This document shows, in pieces, positions 16,884 to 24,902 of a stretch of DNA of 57,664 nt. Source of the DNA: JBNJEA01 sp051745395 (GTDB lineage: Bacteria; Desulfobacterota; Desulfobacteria; Desulfobacterales; Desulfosalsimonadaceae); contig JBNJEA010000004.1 in assembly GCA_051745395.1 (NCBI GenBank), forward strand, positions 1 to 57,664, in the 5' to 3' direction. Numbering within the stretch: position 1 is the first letter of the stretch; every line of letters starts with the position of its first letter. The translations under genes were made by a program, and so were the position numbers. The notes below the pieces were generated by a model, which made no database searches, had not been told where the DNA came from, and saw only the letters and a program-made list of their open reading frames with translations.

Positions 16884-18482
16884 TCAATTTAGGTGTTCAT
16901 AGGCGCGGAGGGTCAAAAACTCCTCCAATTCTGCATTGGCGATGATTTCGGTCAAAAGGCCGGCCGCCGTTTCGTAATGGCCCTGCTTGAACCGGTCGGA
17001 ACCGACGGTATGCCGGATGTTTTCCAGCTCATCATCTCGGATCCGGTAAAACAGTTCCAGGCTGATCTCGCGGCCGTCCTCGAGATGGGCCTTCGGGTGA
17101 TGGACCCACTGCCAGATCTGGGTGCGGGCGATTTCGGCCGTTGCCGCGTCTTCCATTAAATAGTTGATGGGCACGCAGCCGGTGCCCGACAGCCAGGAGG
17201 CCAGGTACTGGACGCCCACGCTGACGTTGTTGCGAAGCCCCTGCTCGGTGATGGTGCCGTCCGGCAGCTTCAGCAGGTCATCGGCGGTGACCTTGATGTC
17301 CTCGCGCCGGCGATCCTTCTGGTTGGGCCGGGGCATGTACCGGTCGAATTCCTCCCTGGCCACGGAAACCAGGCCGGGATGGGCCACCCAGGTGCCGTCG
17401 TGGCCGTCCTTGGCCTCGCGGATCTTATCATCGCGGACCTTGTTGATAGCGGCCTCGTTGGCTTCCGGATCATCCTTTCGCGGGATCTGGGCCGCCATGC
17501 CGCCGATAGCGTGCACGCCCCGGCGATGGCAGGTGTCGATGGCCAGCAGCGAGTAGGAATGCATGCAGTGCCGGGTCATGGTGATCTGGGAGCGGTCCGG
17601 GAACAGGTATTCGGGAATGTTTTTAAAGCGCTTGATAAAGCTGAAGATGTAGTCCCACCGGCCGCAGTTTAACCCGGCCATGTGATCGCGCAGTTCATAG
17701 ATGATCTCGTGCATCTGAAACGAGGCCAGGATGGTTTCGATCAAAACCGTGGCCTTGATGGTGCCGGGGGCGATATCTGCCATCTGCTGGGCCCGGACGA
17801 AAATATCGTTCCACAGCCGGGCCTCCAGGTAGCTTTCAAACTTGGGCAGGTAAAAGTAGGGGCCGCTGCCCTTTTCCATCAGGGCCCGGGCGTTGTGGAA
17901 GAAAAACAGCCCGAAATCGAAAATTCCGCCGGCAATCGGCCGGCCGTCGACCAAGACATGCTTTTCATTGAGATGCCAGCCCCGGGGCCGGACGATGAGC
18001 GTGGCCGGCTGATCGCTTAACCGGTAATGTTTGCCCTCCGGGGAATCGTAGGTCATCTGCCCGCGCACGGCATCGCGCAGGTTGATCTGGCCGTGGATGT
18101 TGTTTTCCCAGGTGGGGGTGTGGGCGTCTTCGAAGTCGGCCATAAAGATTTTGGCCCCGGAATTCAAGGCATTGATGACCATCTTGCGATCCACCGGGCC
18201 GGTGATTTCCACCCGGCGGTCCCGGAGATCGTCGGGGACCGGGGCGGCCGTCCAGTCGCTTTCCCGGATTTCCTCTGTTTCCGGGGAAAAATCGGGGAAA
18301 TTGCCGCTGTCGATGTCGGCCTGCACCTGCTTTCTGGTTTCCAGTACGCTGTGCCGGCGATCATCGAATTCCCGGGCCAGGGTGGCAATAAATTCAAGGG
18401 CGTCCGGCGTCAGGATTTCCCCGAACGCGCCGCTTACCGGTGCGGTAATTTCAACGCCGCGTGGCAGTTCTTGGTGCGCCAT
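16884..18482 (-). CDS. aceB: Malate synthase A
   Basis: This enzyme condenses glyoxylate with acetyl-CoA to form malate. The start at 18482 (MAHQELPRG) gives 532 residues, matching malate synthase A of about 533, and has a GGAGGC ribosome site seven bases upstream. A farther ATG at 18512 would leave that site inside the gene and is rejected. Visible features are the catalytic loop region IVRPRGWHLNEKHV, MADFEDAHTPTWENN, and a C-terminal INYLMEDAATAEIARTQIWQW block. It is the first gene of aceB-aceA-pckG. A 100-base spacer separates it from the divergent aceK and should contain both promoters. Confidence 0.97.
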   Translation of the reverse strand: MAHQELPRGVEITAPVSGAFGEILTPDALEFIATLAREFDDRRHSVLETRKQVQADIDSGNFPDFSPETEEIRESDWTAAPVPDDLRDRRVEITGPVDRKMVINALNSGAKIFMADFEDAHTPTWENNIHGQINLRDAVRGQMTYDSPEGKHYRLSDQPATLIVRPRGWHLNEKHVLVDGRPIAGGIFDFGLFFFHNARALMEKGSGPYFYLPKFESYLEARLWNDIFVRAQQMADIAPGTIKATVLIETILASFQMHEIIYELRDHMAGLNCGRWDYIFSFIKRFKNIPEYLFPDRSQITMTRHCMHSYSLLAIDTCHRRGVHAIGGMAAQIPRKDDPEANEAAINKVRDDKIREAKDGHDGTWVAHPGLVSVAREEFDRYMPRPNQKDRRREDIKVTADDLLKLPDGTITEQGLRNNVSVGVQYLASWLSGTGCVPINYLMEDAATAEIARTQIWQWVHHPKAHLEDGREISLELFYRIRDDELENIRHTVGSDRFKQGHYETAAGLLTEIIANAELEEFLTLRAYEHLN

Positions 18483-18582
18483 GGTTTCGCCTCCATTGCT
18501 ACTGATTTTCAATAATTCACCATTGCGTTTTCTTCATTCTTTGAAATAATAATCAACTGTAAATTTTGAATGAAATAACCCC

Positions 18583-20325
18583 ATGCAGCAGCCGAACCAC
18601 AATTACGCCGTCCACATTCTTTCGGCATTCGATGCCTATCACGACACCTTTGTCGAAATCACCCGCCGGGCGCCGGCGCGATTTATCGAAGCCGACTGGC
18701 AGGGCTTTGCCGACGACGCCGTCGAACGCCTGTCGCTTTACGGAAAAATCGTCGATCAGACCGTTTCCGAATTGGATGTCATGGTCCGCCAAGAAGCCGG
18801 ACCGATCGAGCTGTGGGCTTTCGTAAAACAAACATTTTCCGGCATCATTGCCCATCGCCGGGACTATCATCTGGCGGAAACCTTTTTTAATTCCGTCACC
18901 CGCCGGCTGTTTCAAATCATGGGCGTCAACGCCGGAATCGAATTTACGGTAGACGATTTCACGGTGCCCGCAATCGAGTACAAGCCCTGCCCCGTCTGCA
19001 CCGTCTACGGGCAAAGCAGCGACAACGGCGATTCCGTCGAATCGATCGTCGGCAACCTCTTTTCGGCCTGCAAAGACCGGCTGCCGCTTTTTCGCTTTGA
19101 CCGGGACGTCGACCGGGTGGCCCGGGTCATCTCACACGAAATGACCGCACGCAATCTGCCCGACCGAAACATCCGGCTCGAAATCGCCGACCCGGTCTTT
19201 TATCGCGACAAGGCCGCTTACATCGTCGGCCGCATCCTGTCGGGTGATGCGGTCGTGCCGCTGGTTATCTCCCTGCTCAATGTCAGGGGTGAAATCTTTG
19301 TCGACGCTGTGCTCATGGATGAAGACAACGTCAGCATCCTGTTTAGCTTCGCCCGGTCCTATTTTCACGTCGACGTCGGCAATCCCGCCGAAATGATTCA
19401 ATTTCTCAAAAGCATCATCCCCCGCAAACCGGTTTCCGAACTCTACACCACACTGGGGTATCACAAGCACGGCAAAGCCGAACTTTTCCGCGAACTGATC
19501 CGAAACCTCGAAGACAGCCGCGAACAGTTCGAAATCGCCCGGGGTGACGAAGGCATGGTCATGCTGGTGTTTACAACGCCGTCTTTCGACGTGGTTTTCA
19601 AAATCATAAAGGACCACTTTGACTACCCCAAGCAAACCACGACACAGCACATCCGGGACCGCTACGAGCTGGTGTTTCGGCACGACCGGGCCGGCCGCCT
19701 GGTCGACGCCCAGGAATTTGATCACCTGAAACTCGACCGCAGCCGTTTTTCCCCGCACCTGATCGATGAACTGGCAAACAAGGCCCATAGCAAAATAATA
19801 TTCATGGAAAACCATCTTGTCATACGGCATCTTTATACGGAACGTCGCCTGACGCCATTAAACCTCTATATCCGCCAGCAGCCCGAGGCCGCGGTCATAG
19901 AGACCATGATCGACTACGGCTGGGCGATCCGGGATCTGGCGGCCGCCAATATTTTTCCCGGGGACCTGTTTTTGAAAAATTTCGGCGTCACCCGGCACGG
20001 CCGGGTGGTGTTCTACGACTATGATGAACTGTGCCTGCTCACCGAATGCAACTTCCGAACAATTCCCAGGGCCGAAACCGTCAGCGACCAAATGGCCGAT
20101 GAACAGTGGTTTCCGGTATACGAAAACGACGTCTTTCCCGAGGAATTCAAACGGTACATGGCCATTCCGGAATGCGCCCAATCCGATTTTTATGCCGTCC
20201 ACGGCGATTTGTTCGACGTCGCCTTCTGGAAAAACATGCAGGAAAAAGTCCGGTCCCAGGCCCTGATCCATATCTTTCCCTACAGAAAAGACCGCCGCCT
20301 GAAATACCGCTTCAAGCCGGTTTAA
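18583..20325 (+). CDS. aceK: Isocitrate dehydrogenase kinase/phosphatase
   Basis: This bifunctional enzyme phosphorylates isocitrate dehydrogenase to send isocitrate into the glyoxylate bypass, and reverses it. It has 580 residues, the normal length. The shared catalytic site reads GDLFLKNFG with Asp461 and Asn466, followed by VVFYDYDEL with Asp479. These correspond in position to the E. coli catalytic residues. Family blocks ARVISHEMTARNLPDR and YKPCPVCTVYG are also present. Unlike in enterobacteria it is not in the aceBA operon but divergent from it. The likely substrate is the isocitrate dehydrogenase at 52817-53941, which keeps a serine in the matching loop. The ribosome site is poor, so expression may be low. 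Confidence 0.95.
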   Translation: MQQPNHNYAVHILSAFDAYHDTFVEITRRAPARFIEADWQGFADDAVERLSLYGKIVDQTVSELDVMVRQEAGPIELWAFVKQTFSGIIAHRRDYHLAETFFNSVTRRLFQIMGVNAGIEFTVDDFTVPAIEYKPCPVCTVYGQSSDNGDSVESIVGNLFSACKDRLPLFRFDRDVDRVARVISHEMTARNLPDRNIRLEIADPVFYRDKAAYIVGRILSGDAVVPLVISLLNVRGEIFVDAVLMDEDNVSILFSFARSYFHVDVGNPAEMIQFLKSIIPRKPVSELYTTLGYHKHGKAELFRELIRNLEDSREQFEIARGDEGMVMLVFTTPSFDVVFKIIKDHFDYPKQTTTQHIRDRYELVFRHDRAGRLVDAQEFDHLKLDRSRFSPHLIDELANKAHSKIIFMENHLVIRHLYTERRLTPLNLYIRQQPEAAVIETMIDYGWAIRDLAAANIFPGDLFLKNFGVTRHGRVVFYDYDELCLLTECNFRTIPRAETVSDQMADEQWFPVYENDVFPEEFKRYMAIPECAQSDFYAVHGDLFDVAFWKNMQEKVRSQALIHIFPYRKDRRLKYRFKPV

Positions 20326-20398
20326 ATCACCCCAAAACCGTAATCTGGTAATCCGGTGGGCTTTCGTAAGTGACGAGTCGACGAGTTATTTTTTTATT

Positions 20399-20702
20399 TG
20401 GTTATCCGGAATATTCCAGTTATGGTTTTGCGAAGTGAATTCGGCCATCCGTGAGACCCTAACCAAACAAAAAAAAGCGATTCGTCCCGGTCGTCATGCC
20501 TGCGAAGGCAGGCATGACAGACGAAGCGATGCCCTTTTTTGCGTATCAAGAGAGCTTCCGGTAACTGGATTTTTCCGGATAACCAATTTTTTTTATTCTC
20601 GCGCAAAGCCGCCAAGAGCGCCAAGAATGGCGTGGAAGCTTTGCGCCTATGAGTCTTGGCGCGAAAATGCAGTTGCTGTTACCGGAGTCTTCCGGATAAC
20701 CA
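20399..20702. repeat. Composite intergenic repeat with copies of TTCCGGATAACCA
   Basis: The 711-base gap after aceK has no supported gene. It contains the 13-mer TTCCGGATAACCA at 20573-20585 and 20690-20702 (direct) and at 20399-20411 (inverted). Between the two direct copies lies a nested palindrome in which GCGCAAAGC (20601-20609) pairs with GCTTTGCGC (20638-20646) and CGCCAAGA (20610-20617) resembles the inverse of TCTTGGCG (20654-20661). The same 13-mer recurs at 24829-24841 and 24869-24880. These look like dispersed non-coding mobile or palindromic repeats. Confidence 0.7.
20493..20518. repeat. REP-like hairpin with GAAG loop
   Basis: A perfect 11-bp stem: GTCATGCCTGC, loop GAAG, GCAGGCATGAC. 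The same unit recurs at 43566-43590, inverted at 43617-43641, and at 57573-57597. It belongs to the widespread class of GTCATxCC...GGxAT intergenic repeats of bacteria. It may be spread by a RAYT-type transposase elsewhere in the genome, but no such gene is in this window. Confidence 0.75.
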
Positions 20703-20852
20703 GAATGGAAAAAATCACCTTTTGTACTTCTGTTTTTGTCATTGAAAGATTTGATATTCGGATTTGTTTCGAATGTAGTGGTTTCTATTTCCTTGCGGCA
20801 TAGCCAACCCCCTCTGACCTGGCCCAGAAGTCCGGGTTTTTCAAATTTCAAT

Positions 20853-20903
20853 AAAAAAAGGCACCGCCCGGGCATTTTCGAATGCCCGGGCGGTGCCTTT
20901 TTT
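20853..20903. terminator. Strong bidirectional rho-independent terminator
   Basis: A perfect 17-bp stem: GGCACCGCCCGGGCATT (20860-20876), loop TTCG, AATGCCCGGGCGGTGCC (20881-20897). It has an A-run on the left and a T-run on the right, so it works in both directions. It lies between aceK (plus) and the SDR gene (minus) and would end transcription of both convergent units. Confidence 0.93.
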
Positions 20904-20954
20904 GGAAACAAATAGTGTCTTCGGGATAACCGGATTCAGTTATTCCATACCCTG

Positions 20955-21036
20955 CCCCTCACACCTCACACCTCATACCTCATACCTCACACCTTACACC
21001 TTATACCTTATACCTCATACCCCTTACCCCATACCT
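20955..21036. repeat. Heptamer array (CACACCT/CATACCT type) abutting the SDR stop codon
   Basis: About ten loosely conserved 7-base units (CTCACAC, CTCATAC, CTTACAC, CTTATAC) fill the space between the terminator and the stop codon of the minus-strand SDR gene. In the sense of that gene the units read GGTGTGA or GGTATAA. Related arrays sit at 33967-34043 and 52773-52823. Confidence 0.8.
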
Positions 21037-22347
21037 TTATTTCCGCGAAGATTCATACGCCGCCTGCGGCCGGCTGTAATCGGCCTGTTTTTTCCGCAGG
21101 CGGTCAAAATCGACCATGCCGCCCCAGCCGGTCTGTAAGGTATCGGCCAGCACCTTTTCATAATAGCCCTTTTCCAGCAGATTGCCCTCGCTGTCGCAAA
21201 TGTCCTGAATGGCCGGGGCCGGGCCGCAGTTGGTGTACTGCTCAATGACGGCCTGGCTTTTGGCATTTTCAAAAACCTTGTAGCCGGTAATGTAGGGGAA
21301 ATAGCCTTCCAGCAGGCTGATGCCCTTGATCAGTTTCCGGTACCGCCGGTTTCGGGTCACCATGTACATCACCTGGTAAAAGGCCTTCTGACATCCGATG
21401 GCGGTGTTGAAAATCCAGTGGGGGATAAAGCGGATTTTCGGAATCACCCGGCCCTCGACGGGGTCGTTTTCGACGTAATAATTATAACCGACATCATGGA
21501 GATAACGGATGGTCACCGCCTTCTCGCCGGCCGCCATTCGCAGCACGCCCTGGTGGTATTGATCACCGGCCATGATATCGGAAACAATGGCGGCCACCCA
21601 GTCGACCGGCACGATATCCAGGGTGTTGTCCGGGGTGGTCAAAAAGGGGAGCTTGCCCAGGTAGCCCAGCATCATCACGACGTAGTGCAGGTTATAGGTA
21701 CGGGTCCGGCCCGTTTCGGCCGAGCCGCCGATGATGGTCGGCTCAAAGATTACGATGCGCTCGTCGTTTGCCTTGATTTTATCCAGGATAAAGGCCTTGG
21801 CTTCGGCCTTGGTCTGCGCGTAGGTGTTGTCCGGCGGGCCGGGATGAAATTCCGGATAATCTTCGGGGATCGGCGTTTTGTAGATGCCGTAGGCATATCC
21901 GGTGGAGATATAGTACATGGCGGCCTCGGACTGCCCGTTTTCCCGGCGGCGGGCCTTGATGTCGCTGAAAATGTCATAGACCTTCTGCGTAAAGATCACG
22001 TTTGAGACCTTGATCTTTTCATAGGGCTGATCAAACCGGACATCGGCCGCACCGTGGAGGATTTTTTCCGTGTGGGCCACCACTTCTTCATAGAGATCCG
22101 GGGCGATGCCCAGCCGGTCCTCGGCCACGTCGATTTCAACGGCGGTGGCGCGCCGGGAGACTTCCCTGCGGACTTGCCAGTCCAGTTCCAGGTCCCGGAT
22201 GGCGGATTCGAGTCGGGAGGCCACGTCCGTGCCATCGGCGCCCTTGCGGATGGCAAAATAAAAATGCGGATTATCGTCTTTTTGCATCAGGTTTTCGATG
22301 ATCACCGGAACCACGGTGCCGGTGATGCCTGTGACAAAATAATTCAT
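21037..22347 (-). CDS. NAD(P)-dependent SDR, male-sterility/fatty acyl-CoA-reductase-like
   Basis: This 436-residue protein has an extended-SDR Rossmann fold. It starts MNYFVTGITGTVVP, a glycine-rich cofactor loop. The catalytic pair is in YISTGYAYG and NTYAQTKAEAK (YxxxK). The GTVVP opening, IFEPTIIGGSAETGRT and LDIVPVDWVA blocks resemble the NAD_binding_4 group, whose members reduce activated acyl groups or act on acyl carriers. I infer an acyl-CoA or related carbonyl substrate; the exact reaction is unknown. It lies 30 bases after a DUF2156 gene on the same strand, so the two are likely co-transcribed. A heptamer array begins right after its TAA stop. Confidence 0.8.
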   Translation of the reverse strand: MNYFVTGITGTVVPVIIENLMQKDDNPHFYFAIRKGADGTDVASRLESAIRDLELDWQVRREVSRRATAVEIDVAEDRLGIAPDLYEEVVAHTEKILHGAADVRFDQPYEKIKVSNVIFTQKVYDIFSDIKARRRENGQSEAAMYYISTGYAYGIYKTPIPEDYPEFHPGPPDNTYAQTKAEAKAFILDKIKANDERIVIFEPTIIGGSAETGRTRTYNLHYVVMMLGYLGKLPFLTTPDNTLDIVPVDWVAAIVSDIMAGDQYHQGVLRMAAGEKAVTIRYLHDVGYNYYVENDPVEGRVIPKIRFIPHWIFNTAIGCQKAFYQVMYMVTRNRRYRKLIKGISLLEGYFPYITGYKVFENAKSQAVIEQYTNCGPAPAIQDICDSEGNLLEKGYYEKVLADTLQTGWGGMVDFDRLRKKQADYSRPQAAYESSRK

Positions 22348-22377
22348 AACGGCCTCCTTGAAATCGTTGATTTCATA

Positions 22378-23445
22378 TTAAAACACGTTGGCCAGCTTGA
22401 AAACCGACAACAGCTTCATCGCGGGCATGTAATGTTTGTGCGCACAGTAAAACCGGTTGGTGCGGCCGCAGAACCGGGACTTGGTGAATTCGATGCCGCG
22501 GAAATTGTAGATGAAATTGCCGTAGCGGTAGATCAGGCGCTCGATGTTTTTGAGCATCCCCGATTCATGCCCCTTGTTTTGATCGTCGAGCACCAGAATG
22601 GAAAGCCCCAGATTCATTTCTTCCAGGCCTTCGGCCCGGAACTGTTCCATGGCATAAACCATGATCGAATAGAAGATGCCCTGTCGGAAATTTTGTGAAA
22701 ATCTGGATATATTGGGCACATAACCGACAATGCGGCCGTCGCGGTAGATGGGATCAAAAAAGATAAACCCGATCAACTCGTTATCCTGGTAGGCGAAGAA
22801 TTTGCGGGTTTCCGCCTGGTAGGCCATGTCCATGGGACGGATCAGAAACCCGATTTCCCGGTTTTTGATTTTGCGGGTGACCCGCCACTGATCGGACAAC
22901 TGCCGGTAACGGGTATCCCCATCGCCTTCCCGGATGACCACGCCTTTTTTTCTTGTCTGGTTCAAGGCGGTGCGCAGCACCTGCTTTTTCTTGCCGGATG
23001 TCGACCAGCTCTCCAGGTCGATGACGGTTTCCTGGCCGAACTGGGTGGCATAAAATCCGAATTTGCGATGCATCAGTTCCGCCACGGGTTCGCTGATCTG
23101 CACAAACGCACAGCGTTTATGCCGGCGGATAAATTCGCCGATGAGCAATTCCTGGTCGTCTTTGCGGCATACCGGATCGGCCAGGACCATCTGCGAGCCC
23201 CACTTGTTCTTGTAAGCGATAAACCCCACCCCCGGCATGTCAAAATACTGCATCCCCGGTTGCAGGGTGGAAAAGGACATGCAGTGATCGCCGTATTGCC
23301 GGAGATACGCCAGACGCTCTTCAAAGGAAAATCCGGAAGAGCGGGAAATTTCCGATGATTTTCCAATGCCGGCACGAAAACCCTGCTGCCAGGGCAGCAC
23401 CCTTTCCGGATGAATTGCCTTTGATGACGAATGAAACAGCAACAT
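22378..23445 (-). CDS. DUF2156 (LPG-synthase C-terminal-like, GNAT-fold) protein
   Basis: This 355-residue protein resembles the C-terminal domain of phosphatidylglycerol lysyltransferase (DUF2156), a double GNAT fold that uses aminoacyl-tRNA or acyl donors. Supporting stretches are SFEERLAYLRQYGDHCMSFS, FIAYKNKWGSQMVLADPVC, and MVYAMEQFRAEGLEEMNLGLS. The start at 23445 (MLLFHSSS) is chosen for its AAGGAG site seven bases upstream; an ATG 90 bases farther out has none. It has no membrane helices, unlike full-length MprF. It is followed by the SDR gene. A lipid-modifying role is inference from family and neighbour. Confidence 0.78.
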   Translation of the reverse strand: MLLFHSSSKAIHPERVLPWQQGFRAGIGKSSEISRSSGFSFEERLAYLRQYGDHCMSFSTLQPGMQYFDMPGVGFIAYKNKWGSQMVLADPVCRKDDQELLIGEFIRRHKRCAFVQISEPVAELMHRKFGFYATQFGQETVIDLESWSTSGKKKQVLRTALNQTRKKGVVIREGDGDTRYRQLSDQWRVTRKIKNREIGFLIRPMDMAYQAETRKFFAYQDNELIGFIFFDPIYRDGRIVGYVPNISRFSQNFRQGIFYSIMVYAMEQFRAEGLEEMNLGLSILVLDDQNKGHESGMLKNIERLIYRYGNFIYNFRGIEFTKSRFCGRTNRFYCAHKHYMPAMKLLSVFKLANVF

Positions 23446-23630
23446 AGGAGATCTCCTTGTTTCGTGAAATTCTTGCCCAACCCGAATTATAATGAAAAAT
23501 ACGTAAAGCGGTATTTGGACTATGACAGAATTCAAAAAATTGTCATTCTAATTAAATCCCAGTTATTCACTAGGCCAACACTCGTATTCCACAGGTTGTA
23601 GATGAAAACGAATGGTTCGTTTCGGAGGGG

Positions 23631-24470
23631 TTACGCCGGTTCCGACGCCGGCGTCGGTTTTCGTTCCGGGGGCGGAAAGAGTTGGTTAAAGCGAAGGGGC
23701 AGGTAACTGGCGCGCAGGTAAATCTGCGGGAAGGCCCCGGCAATGGCCGAACGGTTATACAACGCCCATAAAATCCGGGTAATATGCTGGTCCCCGGACC
23801 AGATCGTCTTGGGTTCATTATCGCATGCCGCCTTAGTGCAGCAATTGGCCACAAAATTGATATCTGTCGCACTGGGCGGGTCCCAGTCCCGGTTGTGAAA
23901 GTAGTACCGACAAAACCCGGCGATTTCGTCATACAACGGGTCGGATTTCAAATCGAACACCTGCCCGTTGACTTCGAGGGTCTGCAAAAATATATCGATA
24001 TGTTCCAAATAAATCTTCTGGTATTTCCAGATTTCCTCGACCCAGTAAGCCTTGTTGCGCCGGCGGTTGTGGTAGGCTTCGAAAAAATTCTCCAGCCCTT
24101 CATTCATTTCCGCCAAAATATCCGCGGAAATCGAGATGGTCGGGGTGTAGACGATTTCTTCAACCACCCGGATAAACCGGTTTAATTCCTGGAACAGAAT
24201 GGGCAAAAATATCGCGTACTCCTGTTTGTTCATCCGCTTGATGAAGCCGATGTAGTTAAAAATCTGGTTAATCTGGGAGGATTTGACGTAACCCGGATAA
24301 CGGGGTTCGCCCGCAGGCGATACCTGGGTTCTGCGCGGATCATCAATCCGCGGAATCTGGATATGTTCCGGAATGTAGGGTGTTAAAATATTTGAATCAA
24401 CAATGTTTTCAAATTGATTGGCTTCAAATACATCTTTTAACACATAGGGATAATAAGCGATCGCCTGCAC
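23631..24470 (-). CDS. PIN-like domain protein with large internal insertion (putative ribonuclease)
   Basis: I do not know a named family for this protein. With the GTG start at 24470 (AGAGG site nearby) it has 279 residues; an ATG at 24584 would add 38 unconvincing basic residues. Near the N-terminus ENIVDSNIL matches the PIN opening (VDTNIL). About 180 residues later DINFVANCC and TIWSGDQHITRIL match the third and fourth acidic positions of PIN domains. The 150-200 residues between are far longer than normal and largely helical, with many aromatic residues. I infer a metal-dependent nuclease fold with an inserted domain. A Pro-rich tail ends the protein. No antitoxin-like gene is adjacent. 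Confidence 0.6.
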   Translation of the reverse strand: MQAIAYYPYVLKDVFEANQFENIVDSNILTPYIPEHIQIPRIDDPRRTQVSPAGEPRYPGYVKSSQINQIFNYIGFIKRMNKQEYAIFLPILFQELNRFIRVVEEIVYTPTISISADILAEMNEGLENFFEAYHNRRRNKAYWVEEIWKYQKIYLEHIDIFLQTLEVNGQVFDLKSDPLYDEIAGFCRYYFHNRDWDPPSATDINFVANCCTKAACDNEPKTIWSGDQHITRILWALYNRSAIAGAFPQIYLRASYLPLRFNQLFPPPERKPTPASEPA

Positions 24471-24778
24471 GGCCAAAACCTCTGGGTACTTTGAGCACCT
24501 GTTTGTAAAACACCTGTGAGATCCTTTTCTGTTCCGTAAAATCCGATTTATTCGCCCGCAAATCCGGCGCCGCGGATGCGGCATTTACAGGCTTTTTTCC
24601 ATTTTACCATGCCGTGAAACTACGCATATATCAGAAAAAAATGTTTAGATGTTATATGTATAGCGTACAAAAACAGTAAAGTAAATAGCTACTCTTTTTT
24701 AAATCAAACGATTTTTCAAGTTTGCCGCAGATACAAGAAAGGTTTTACTGCCGCCCGGAAATCGCTTCATTTAGGAGT

Positions 24779-24897
24779 CGTCACAAAATAAGTCGGGCAA
24801 ATTGGATAGGTTCCTAAAAAATTTACTGTGGTTATCCGGAAAAATTATTATTGGTTCCCCGAAAAACTCCGGATAACCACAAAATTATTTTGTGACG
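24779..24897. repeat. Nested inverted-repeat element
   Basis: Outer arms CGTCACAAAATAA (24779-24791) and TTATTTTGTGACG (24885-24897) are perfect inverses. Inner arms GTGGTTATCCGGA (24828-24840) and TCCGGATAACCAC (24868-24880) are also perfect inverses with a 27-base loop. The inner arms share the 12-13-mer found at 20399, 20573 and 20690. The element fills most of the gap upstream of the PIN-like gene and ends six bases before the acyl-CoA ligase stop, so it may also act as that gene's 3-prime structure. The rest of the gap (24585-24778) is AT-rich with nothing recognised. Confidence 0.85.
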
Positions 24898-24902
24898 ATC
24901 CC

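Noticed and set aside
19132..19830. Open frame on minus opposite aceK
   Set aside because: It lies wholly within aceK, has no recognisable domain, and is explained by codon bias.
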